DNA of 5,281 nucleotides from an uncultured Lachnospiraceae bacterium (GTDB lineage Bacteria > Bacillota > Clostridia > Lachnospirales > Lachnospiraceae): positions 1 to 5,281 of the forward strand of contig CAMWSA010000287.1 of the NCBI GenBank assembly GCA_947176785.1, in the 5' to 3' direction. Below the pieces are notes generated by a model, which saw nothing but the letters and a program-made list of their open reading frames with translations, had not been told where the DNA came from and did not search any database. Below are positions 1 through 4,398 of this stretch, piece by piece. Within the stretch, counting starts at the first letter, position 1, and every line of letters begins with the position of its first letter. Position numbers and translations under genes: made by a program.

Positions 1-236
1 CGGGTTTTCTGGGCTGTCAGGACTATGTGGCGGAGGCTTTTGGCGTGGAGAGGAATGAGCGTACCAATGTGAAGACAGCGCCGGGACAGTACCAAACCAG
101 CGTGGAGAACGTGTTCGTAGCCGGGGATATGCACCGGGGCCAGTCCCTGGTGGTGTGGGCCATCCGGGAGGGCCGGGAGGCCGCCCGCGCAGTGGACGAG
201 AGCCTGATGGGGTACTCGAACCTGGCGGTACAGTAA
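1..236 (+). CDS. gltD: Glutamate synthase [NADPH] small subunit, C-terminal end (5' truncated by window)
   Basis: The window opens inside this gene. The open frame runs from base 3 to the TAA at 234-236 and gives 77 residues. GltD takes electrons from NADPH through FAD and iron-sulfur centres and passes them to the large subunit GltB, which makes glutamate from glutamine and 2-oxoglutarate in the cytoplasm. The visible part is the end of the second nucleotide-binding fold. It contains [20 protein letters not shown] (visible residues 37-56), the family's very conserved G-D flavin-contacting segment, then [14 protein letters not shown], the usual C-terminal helix. A GTG at 27-29 lies inside the conserved domain, so it is not the start. 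The gene is GC-rich, unlike the AT-rich DNA that begins just after its stop. No convincing T-tailed terminator follows. Other flavin oxidoreductases related to GltD (for example NfnA- or PreT-like proteins) share this ending and cannot be fully excluded from 77 residues. Confidence 0.9.
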   Translation, partial: GFLGCQDYVAEAFGVERNERTNVKTAPGQYQTSVENVFVAGDMHRGQSLVVWAIREGREAARAVDESLMGYSNLAVQ

Positions 237-324
237 GGGACTGTTCATAAATAAATCTTTCCCTTTCTGAATTTTATACCCATTAGCTATTTGTGTCCCC
301 ATGGAAAACGAGTATAAAAATACG

Positions 325-353
325 TTGCAGGCAGCAGACAAATATTGTATAAG
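325..353 (+). promoter_or_regulatory. Candidate sigma-A promoter for the 55-residue membrane protein gene
   Basis: A -35-like TTGCAG (325-330) is followed after 17 bp by a -10-like TATAAG (348-353). The -10 matches the consensus at 5 of 6 positions and the -35 at only 3 of 6. Transcription would start near 360, about 30 nt before the ATG at 391, leaving just enough leader for the ribosome binding site at 377-382. The placement is good but the -35 is weak. Confidence 0.45.
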
Positions 354-390
354 CAAGTATAGGAATTGACGTTTGTGGGAGGAATACTTT

Positions 391-558
391 ATGAAAACTA
401 CCGGGCTTCTGTACTTGGCTATTGCATGCGTTCTTGGATCGTTATTATGGTTCTTTGTAATAAAAAACTCTACGATGGGTATTATTTGGCCAGGTGGAGG
501 AATTATTGAACTAATCGTCGCATTGATAAGGCTCAATAAGGAGAAAAAAAGCAAGTAA
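391..558 (+). CDS. Small two-helix membrane protein of unknown function (55 aa)
   Basis: I do not recognise this protein. A strong ribosome binding site, GGGAGG (377-382), lies 8 nt before the ATG at 391. This start is preferred over the in-frame TTG at 373, which would lie upstream of that site. The 55 residues begin with a short K-T-T head, then a hydrophobic stretch (about 5-24, LLYLAIACVLGSLLWFFVI), a short polar turn K25-N26-S27, and a second hydrophobic stretch (about 29-47) containing W33-P34-G-G-G and one buried-looking acidic residue, E40. It ends in a very basic tail, NKEKKSK. A helical hairpin with a cytoplasmic basic C-terminus is the likely topology. No signal peptidase site is obvious. 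It stands alone in an AT-rich island between gltD and a kinase remnant, with a candidate promoter just upstream. It could be a small accessory membrane protein, a toxin-like peptide or cargo of an old insertion; the sequence does not decide between these. Confidence 0.55.
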   Translation: MKTTGLLYLAIACVLGSLLWFFVIKNSTMGIIWPGGGIIELIVALIRLNKEKKSK

Positions 559-631
559 ATCAGCATTTTATACGCACAACCGATTAAATTTTCTTTCCTG
601 CACGGCACAGGTTGCCCTTGTGTAACATGCT
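559..631. other. Junction between AT-rich island and kinase remnant
   Basis: This 73-nt stretch has no gene and no clear terminator. Composition changes from AT-rich to GC-rich at about 600. Reading the kinase frame upstream meets a TAA at 623-625, and the residues before it do not resemble a kinase, so the break in the kinase homology lies near 626-632. Confidence 0.4.
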
Positions 632-787
632 TTCTCCCGGGGGGATTCCTCCAGAAAGACCGATGGCGGAACCGGCCTGGGCCTGGCGATCTCCAGGATT
701 ATTGTGGAGAAGCATGGGGGGAGCGTCAGCTACTGCCGCAGAGACGGGAAAAATGTTTTTGCGGCGGAACTGCCGGTGTCTTCTTAG
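632..787 (+). pseudogene. Remnant of a sensor histidine kinase: C-terminal end of the ATPase domain
   Basis: The frame from 632 to the TAG at 785-787 gives 51 residues that read as the end of a HATPase_c domain. F-S-R-G-D-S-S-R-K-T-D matches the usual 'F-Y-R-x-D-x-S-R' segment. It runs into GGTGLGLAISRIIVEKHGG, the G2 box and following helix of the ATP-binding site, and then into S-V-S-Y ... V-F-A-A-E-L-P-V-S-S, the last strands. A complete kinase would have sensor, membrane, HAMP or PAS, DHp (with the phospho-accepting histidine) and N- and G1-box sequences before this; none is present, and the frame is closed by TAA at 623-625. There is no start codon or ribosome binding site, and no response regulator gene nearby. 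The natural stop and intact reading frame suggest fairly recent truncation from the 5' side, perhaps when the AT-rich DNA on the left arrived. A sequencing or assembly junction is the alternative. Confidence 0.82.
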
Positions 788-827
788 GCACTCAATGACA
801 AAATTTTTGCATTGCATTGTCTCCTTT

Positions 828-878
828 GCCGCAGCCAATGGGTTAGTCCCGACATGAGTCTAACCCATTGGCTGCGGC
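828..878. repeat. Perfect 19-bp inverted repeat (hairpin) downstream of valS
   Basis: Arms at 828-846 and 860-878 (GCCGCAGCCAATGGGTTAG and its exact complement) enclose a 13-nt loop. Neither strand has a T-run after the stem: AAAGGAGAC follows on the minus strand and CTGCCAAGAC on the plus strand. It is therefore not a classical intrinsic terminator, although it lies 54 nt after the valS stop and 40 nt after the kinase remnant stop, between two convergent reading frames. It could protect the 3' end of the valS message, act as a poorly T-tailed bidirectional terminator, or be a copy of a dispersed extragenic palindrome. Confidence 0.85.
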
Positions 879-931
879 CTGCCAAGACTCCGAATACCCT
901 GCTGGGACGGATGGGGCGAGGGCGGACAGGC

Positions 932-3388
932 TTAACCGGTCTGATCCTGAAGTACAATCCTCCCGGCCCCGGTGCAGGCCAGGATATCCCCCAGAGATTT
1001 TTCATAGAACTCCTTAAGTCCTGCCGGACAGGAGATGACCAGTTCCGGGATGGGGTCTTTCATGGACATCTGTTTTTCCGATTTATCCTTTCGCACCCGG
1101 GCGATGACATTTTCCAGATGCGTCCCGAACGCAAGGCAGTTTTCCTGCACCTGCCCGGTGGCCCACAGCGTCTGGTGCAGGGAAATTGCCTTCTCGTATT
1201 TCCTGTAAAAATCCTGATAAATATACTCTGTCATATAGGGGGTGTAGATGGCGTACAGCTTCAATATCCCCAGAAGGCCGTAGTACACAGCGATCTGCCC
1301 GGAATATCTCTGGTCGGCACCATGTTTCTTTGGCTGGTACAGCCTTTCCTTTACAATTTCAATATAGTAATCACAGAAATCCCTCCAGAACAGATTGTCG
1401 ATCTCATGCCTGGCCTGGCCGATCTCATAGTCCTCCAGCAGCCGGGCAGCTTTCAGGGTGGTTTCGTTGACCCGCTGCAAAATCCATCTGTCCACAGGCA
1501 GCAGCCCGGCCTCGTCATACAGCGCGGGTTTTGTGAAATCCTCCAGCTGCAGGACGACGAATCTGGCGGCATTGTACAATTTGTTCAGGAAGCGTTTGGA
1601 GAGCCTCAGTTCCTCCTCGCTGAAAAAGGTGTCTGTGCCCAGCCTGCTGTTTGCCGCCCAGTAGCGGATGGCATCGGCGGAGTGGGCCTCGATCAGGGCC
1701 AGGGGGGAACTGCCGGCATTGTTTTTGGACTTGCTGATCTTTTCGCCGGGCTTCGCCAGCACAAAGCCGCTGATCATGATGTCCCGCCAGGGGATCTGCC
1801 CCGTGTGGTACAGGCTCTTTACTATGGTATAAAATGCCCAGGTGCGGATGATCTCATGGGCCTGGGATCTCATGCCCATGGGCAGGAAGCCGGGAGTTTT
1901 ATCGGAAGACGAAGCTCCGGAAGAATCTCCCGATAAGTCTCCGGATAAGCTTTTGGAAAGCTTCCTTTCGGAAGTATCTGCTTTTTCCCAGGATACTGCG
2001 TTGATCAGCGGAGTTACGGAGGAGGTGGCCCAGGTGTCGAAAACCGCTTCCTCCGGCACAAAGCTGCTGCAGCCGCAGTCGCAGGGCCGCAGCGGCTGGC
2101 TTTCCAGAGGATTTACCGGCAGCTGGGACTCCTCCGCGAAGAGGGGCTTCTGGCAGTCCCGGCAGTACCATACCGGGAAGGGCACTCCAAAATACCTCTG
2201 CCGGGAGATACACCAGTCCCATTTCAGGTTTTCCACCCATATCCGGTAGCGGTTTTTCATATGCTCCGGGTGCCAGCGGATCTGGTCCGCGGCTTTCAGG
2301 AAGCGCTCCTTTTCGGACAATACGTCGATATACCATTGCCTGGAGGGGATGAATTCCACATCCTTTCCGCAGCGCTCATGGATGGCAACCATGTGGCATA
2401 GGGCCTCCTGCTTTTCCAGCAGCCCTTTATCCCGCAAAAGTTCTATGATGTGAACCCTGGCTTCCCTTATTTTCATGCCGCCGATAAAGGCCACGTCCTC
2501 CTGAATCCTGCCCTCCGGCAGGATGATCTTTTTGTAGGGCAGATTGTGCTTCTGATACCACTCCATATCGGCGGAGTCCCCAAAGGTGGCACACATGACG
2601 GCACCGGTTCCCTTGTCCGTGGCCACGGTCTCCTCCGCCAGAACGGGGATCTGAAAGCCATACAGGGGAACCGTGGCCTGCTGCCCCAGGAAGCTGCGGT
2701 ATCTGGCATCCTCCGGATGGACAAAAATGCACACGCAGCCCGCCAGCAGCTCCGGCCTGGTGGTGGCGATGGGCAGGCTCCCCAGGGGCGTTTCAAAGGA
2801 CAGATAGTTGAAGGTGGTATCGCATTCCCTGGTCTCCAGTTCCGCCTGGGCGATGGAGGTGCGGCATTCCGTACACCACAGCACAGGGGATTCTTTCATA
2901 TAAGCCCTGTGGCTCTTTGCCAGCTCGATAAAGGATTGCTGAGATACCTTCTGGGCCCGGTCCGATATGGTCTGGTATTGCAGGCTCCAGTCCACGCTGA
3001 ATCCCAGCCGCTGCCACAGCCTGCGGAATTCCTCTTCGTAGCGCTCCACGGTTTCCAGGCATTTCTCCCGAAAGACGCTTCTGGGCAGCATGTGGGCCCG
3101 TATTTTCCCGTCCCTCTCCACCAGACGCTCCGTGGGCAGACCGTTGTCGTCAAAGCCGAAGGGGTAAAACACATCATAGCCCTGCATCCGCTTAAACCTG
3201 GCGATCATCTCCGCCTGGGTGTAGGAAAAAACGTGGCCGATGTGCAGCTTTCCGCTCACCGTTGGGGGCGGGGTGTCGATGGAAAAAATGGGGCCTCTTT
3301 TCCCGTGTTGGTACTTGTAGATGCCCTGTTTAGCCCACATTTGTTCCAGTTCGGTTTCGATTTTCCGAAAGTCATACTTCTGATCCAT
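932..3388 (-). CDS. valS: Valine--tRNA ligase, archaeal-type (ValS type 2), 818 aa
   Basis: This is a class I aminoacyl-tRNA synthetase that charges tRNA-Val in the cytoplasm. The ribosome binding site AAGGAGGT (3402-3395) lies 6 nt before the ATG. The nucleotide-binding fold begins with PPPTVSGKLHIGH (HIGH box, residues 49-52), then FGFDDNGLPTER (78-88), which is typical of type 2 enzymes. The editing domain (about 195-340) has ATTRPE (208-213) and GTGAVMCATFGD (260-271), used to hydrolyse mischarged threonine. Cysteines C172/C175, C409/C412 and C436/C438/C440 look like zinc ligands. DTWATSSVTP (451-460) and KISKS (550-554, the KMSKS loop) follow. An alpha-helical anticodon-binding domain spans about 630-765. 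The protein ends without the long C-terminal coiled coil of common bacterial ValS, which also fits type 2. It carries an unusual Ser/Gly/Asp repeat insert at 477-496. The gene is GC-rich and is controlled by the T-box upstream. LeuRS and IleRS are less likely given the motif set and the valine specifier. Confidence 0.96.
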   Translation of the reverse strand: MDQKYDFRKIETELEQMWAKQGIYKYQHGKRGPIFSIDTPPPTVSGKLHIGHVFSYTQAEMIARFKRMQGYDVFYPFGFDDNGLPTERLVERDGKIRAHMLPRSVFREKCLETVERYEEEFRRLWQRLGFSVDWSLQYQTISDRAQKVSQQSFIELAKSHRAYMKESPVLWCTECRTSIAQAELETRECDTTFNYLSFETPLGSLPIATTRPELLAGCVCIFVHPEDARYRSFLGQQATVPLYGFQIPVLAEETVATDKGTGAVMCATFGDSADMEWYQKHNLPYKKIILPEGRIQEDVAFIGGMKIREARVHIIELLRDKGLLEKQEALCHMVAIHERCGKDVEFIPSRQWYIDVLSEKERFLKAADQIRWHPEHMKNRYRIWVENLKWDWCISRQRYFGVPFPVWYCRDCQKPLFAEESQLPVNPLESQPLRPCDCGCSSFVPEEAVFDTWATSSVTPLINAVSWEKADTSERKLSKSLSGDLSGDSSGASSSDKTPGFLPMGMRSQAHEIIRTWAFYTIVKSLYHTGQIPWRDIMISGFVLAKPGEKISKSKNNAGSSPLALIEAHSADAIRYWAANSRLGTDTFFSEEELRLSKRFLNKLYNAARFVVLQLEDFTKPALYDEAGLLPVDRWILQRVNETTLKAARLLEDYEIGQARHEIDNLFWRDFCDYYIEIVKERLYQPKKHGADQRYSGQIAVYYGLLGILKLYAIYTPYMTEYIYQDFYRKYEKAISLHQTLWATGQVQENCLAFGTHLENVIARVRKDKSEKQMSMKDPIPELVISCPAGLKEFYEKSLGDILACTGAGRIVLQDQTG
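1901..1960 (-). repeat. 12-nt tandem repeat inside valS encoding a 4-residue repeat
   Basis: Residues 477-496 of ValS read LSKS-LSGD-LSGD-SSGA-SSSD. On the coding strand the three central units are TTATCCGGAGAC (1948-1937), TTATCGGGAGAT (1936-1925) and TCTTCCGGAGCT (1924-1913). The first two agree at 10 of 12 positions and the third agrees with the first at 8 of 12. The flanking units are more diverged. The segment sits between DTWATSSVTP and the conserved MRSQAHEIIRTWAFYT, inside the catalytic fold but at a place where a surface loop could tolerate growth. Confidence 0.8.
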
Positions 3389-3394
3389 ATGGAT

Positions 3395-3402
3395 ACCTCC
3401 TT
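3395..3402 (-). promoter_or_regulatory. valS ribosome binding site
   Basis: AAGGAGGT on the minus strand, 6 nt before the ATG, is a near-perfect Shine-Dalgarno sequence. It fixes the valS start at 3388. It begins only one base beyond the foot of the large inverted repeat at 3404-3508, so folding of that repeat would place a stem directly against it. Confidence 0.85.
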
Positions 3403-3403
3403 G

Positions 3404-3508
3404 TTATGGTCAACGACATTAGAAATTTCACTTGAAGCCTTGCGAAAACTTGCGTATATGGTTTTCGCAAGGACTGAAAGTAGAAATTTGTTATGTCGTT
3501 TACTATAA
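3404..3508. repeat. 105-nt near-perfect inverted repeat in the valS leader
   Basis: The left arm 3404-3449 and right arm 3461-3508 are complementary at about 40 of 48 aligned positions, around an 11-nt loop (3450-3460). The inner 12 bp (CCTTGCGAAAAC at 3438-3449 with its complement at 3461-3472) are perfect. The outer 16 bp (3404-3419 with 3493-3508) match at 14 positions, including AACGACAT with ATGTCGTT. In the valS message it would form one long stem-loop ending next to the ribosome binding site. It has the shape of a miniature palindromic element, but no flanking target duplication is apparent, so mobility is inference. Confidence 0.8.
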
Positions 3509-3512
3509 GAAT

Positions 3513-3535
3513 CCCGCATATCCCCTACCCAACCC
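3513..3535 (-). other. Four-run G-quadruplex motif in the valS leader
   Basis: On the minus (message) strand there are GGG (3535-3533), loop TT, GGG (3530-3528), loop TA, GGGG (3525-3522), loop ATATGC, and GGG (3515-3513). This satisfies the usual four runs of at least three G with loops of 1-7 nt. It lies four bases upstream, in transcript terms, of the long inverted repeat. Whether it folds in the cell cannot be told from sequence. Confidence 0.6.
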
Positions 3536-3548
3536 ACAGGCTGGTAAT

Positions 3549-3606
3549 GCATATTCGGTCGCTTCGGGCGTCCGAGCCTTCATCCGTGTGTTTTCCGGGA
3601 ATATGC
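3549..3606. repeat. Second, weaker inverted repeat in the valS leader
   Basis: GCATATTC (3549-3556) is the exact complement of GAATATGC (3599-3606). Two further G-C pairs inside are possible with a two-base bulge. The 42-nt interior is GC-rich and could fold further. Together with the G-run motif and the 105-nt repeat, it fills the stretch between the T-box terminator and valS. Confidence 0.45.
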
Positions 3607-3632
3607 TGATAAATGATTTTAACAAATCAGAC

Positions 3633-3664
3633 AAAAAAATCGCCCTAAGCCAATGCTTAGGGCG
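3633..3664 (-). terminator. Intrinsic terminator of the T-box leader
   Basis: On the minus strand, CGCCCTAAGC (3664-3655), loop ATTG (3654-3651) and GCTTAGGGCG (3650-3641) form a perfect 10-bp stem, followed by an A and seven T (3639-3633). The 5' arm contains CCTAA (3661-3657), which can instead pair with TTAGG (3690-3686) at the start of the T-box sequence. Terminator and antiterminator are therefore mutually exclusive, as expected for a T-box switch. Confidence 0.95.
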
Positions 3665-3872
3665 AACAACATGTCCGTGGTACCACCTAAATTCAGAAAT
3701 ACTTCTGCACTCCTTACAATACGGGAAAATCCACTATACCGTCCCCGGGGCCGTTTCCGTCCGGGAGAGTGGCGGGACTGCAGTGATCCTCCGATATTGC
3801 TCCCCCTGATAACGGTGGGGATCTCCGTTGGAACCTACTAAGCATATCCTGTTCGGCCCAAAGCTCAAAGGT

Positions 3873-3875
3873 CAC
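3873..3875 (-). promoter_or_regulatory. Predicted T-box specifier codon GUG (Val)
   Basis: Placed by the flanking GAA, the following A, the opposing AGTA and the 6-bp helix just above the loop. It agrees with the valS product independently of homology. It would read with a tRNA-Val carrying CAC or wobbling UAC. Confidence 0.75.
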
Positions 3876-4021
3876 TTCCATACGCCCTTCACGAAAGTTC
3901 TCACCGGCCACTTTCTCTCTGTCCATCCGGAAACGTATGTACTTCTCCTCGTCGATGCCTTTTTGTCTGTATTTGCTATGGCGGGGAAACCGCCCGGCGG
4001 CTCCCTGCCTTGAATAATGCC

Positions 4022-4049
4022 ATTATAACATGTATTTGGAGACTGTCAA
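4022..4049 (-). promoter_or_regulatory. Consensus sigma-A promoter of the valS T-box transcript
   Basis: Minus strand TTGACA (4049-4044), a 16-bp spacer, and TATAAT (4027-4022) preceded by TGT (4030-4028), an extended -10. Both hexamers are perfect. Transcription should start at about 4015-4018. A/T tracts on the upstream side (4056-4090) could act as an UP-like element, although a run of G (4050-4055 on the plus strand) intervenes. Strong basal initiation fits control by attenuation rather than by initiation. Confidence 0.93.
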
Positions 4050-4260
4050 GGGGGGTTTTTACCAATACTTTTTTATTCAAAAATACTTAACCGGCAAATC
4101 CGGGAGCCCTGTTCCAGATCCTTTTCATTTTCCCGGGATTCCCAGGGAATGCCTCGCTTCATGCCTAAATAGATGTAACAAAAATAGGATTGGCAAAACA
4201 GCAGGAAATACCTGAGTAACTCCAAGATTGGAGGTGTTTTGTGGAAAAAATGGACAGTTA
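4050..4260. other. Divergent intergenic spacer without a recognisable gene
   Basis: I see no supported gene between the valS promoter and the regulator promoter. The short frames here lack ribosome binding sites or family resemblance. A GGAGG (4230-4234) before a GTG at 4241 opens only a seven-codon frame and lies upstream of the promoter. Two small palindromes are present: ATTCCC-A-GGGAAT (4138-4150) and CTCCAA-GA-TTGGAG (4220-4233). The second is 28 bp upstream of the regulator's -35 and could be a protein-binding site. AATACTT occurs twice (4064-4070, 4082-4088). Confidence 0.5.
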
Positions 4261-4289
4261 TTGACAGATAACCATAAAAGTGATATAGT
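4261..4289 (+). promoter_or_regulatory. Extended -10 sigma-A promoter of the TrmB-family gene
   Basis: TTGACA (4261-4266), a 17-bp spacer, TATAGT (4284-4289) with TGA immediately before (4281-4283). The -35 is perfect, the -10 matches 5 of 6, and TGn is present. Transcription should start near 4296, giving a leader of about 100 nt before the ATG at 4399. Confidence 0.85.
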
Positions 4290-4314
4290 TACCATTATAG
4301 TAGTTACTATCGCA
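4280..4314. promoter_or_regulatory. Candidate operator over the TrmB-family promoter
   Basis: A perfect palindrome ATAGTA-GT-TACTAT (4297-4310) covers the predicted transcription start. TAGTTAC occurs twice, 15 bp apart (4286-4292, 4301-4307), the first overlapping the -10. GTGATA (4280-4285) and TATCGC (4309-4314) form a looser outer dyad. A repressor here would block initiation, so autorepression by the downstream regulator is the simplest reading. No binding data support this. Confidence 0.5.
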
Positions 4315-4398
4315 ACACAGGAATTATATAAATTAGCTGTAAGAACGACACATTTTATACTGTTAATGAATTTGGGAATATGAAAGGAAAAATATAGA

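Larger units (their letters stand above)
3633..4018 (-). ncRNA. T-box riboswitch (tRNA-Val sensing) controlling valS
   Basis: This is the leader RNA of valS. Stem I can close through AGGCAT (3960-3955) and ATGCTT (3845-3840). The AGTA motif (3943-3940) and the helix CATACG (3939-3934) with CGTATG (3884-3879) frame the specifier loop GAA-GTG-ACC (3878-3870). GTG (3875-3873) is thus the predicted specifier, a valine codon followed by the usual purine. CTTTGAGC and the GACGAGGAG side supply the kink-turn-like base. The upper arm GAAAGT/ACTTTC (3915-3910, 3898-3893) holds GGTGAGA, typical of the distal loop. The T-box AGGTGGTACCACG (3688-3676) contains TGGT, which pairs with the ACCA end of uncharged tRNA-Val. 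Uncharged tRNA should bind both sites, stabilise the antiterminator and switch valS on under valine limitation. The long linker between Stem I and the T-box (about 3839-3690) holds a Stem III-like arm, CTGCAGTCC with GGAGTGCAG (one mismatch). The exact 5' end is inferred from the promoter. Confidence 0.93.

Noticed and set aside
237..256. GGGACTGTTCATAAATAAA as a possible insertion sequence end
   Set aside because: It resembles some terminal inverted repeats, but no matching inverted partner or transposase fragment is found in the window.
271..319. TTTTATAC ... GTATAAAA as a gltD terminator
   Set aside because: The arms are short and AT-only with a 32-nt loop, and the expected GC stem is missing.
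584..838. Minus-strand frame with AAAGGAG just before an ATG near 817
   Set aside because: The ribosome binding site is tempting, but the frame is antisense to the clear kinase remnant and its translation looks like a mirror shadow.
812..1936. Long plus-strand open frame (374 codons) across the valS region
   Set aside because: It is antisense to valS, whose motifs are unmistakable. The translation shows no family features, and it starts inside the 828-878 palindrome region.
2450..3508. Plus-strand open frame of 352 codons
   Set aside because: Antisense shadow of the GC-rich valS coding sequence, with no ribosome binding site and no recognisable domain.
3432..3809. Plus-strand 125-codon frame across the valS leader
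   Set aside because: It runs through the T-box, its terminator and the palindromes on the opposite strand, so it is best explained as non-coding structure. It may still be a marker of a dispersed repeat.
4241..4261. Seven-codon leader peptide frame (GTG start after GGAGG)
   Set aside because: It lies upstream of the only good promoter for the regulator gene, so it would not be in that transcript.
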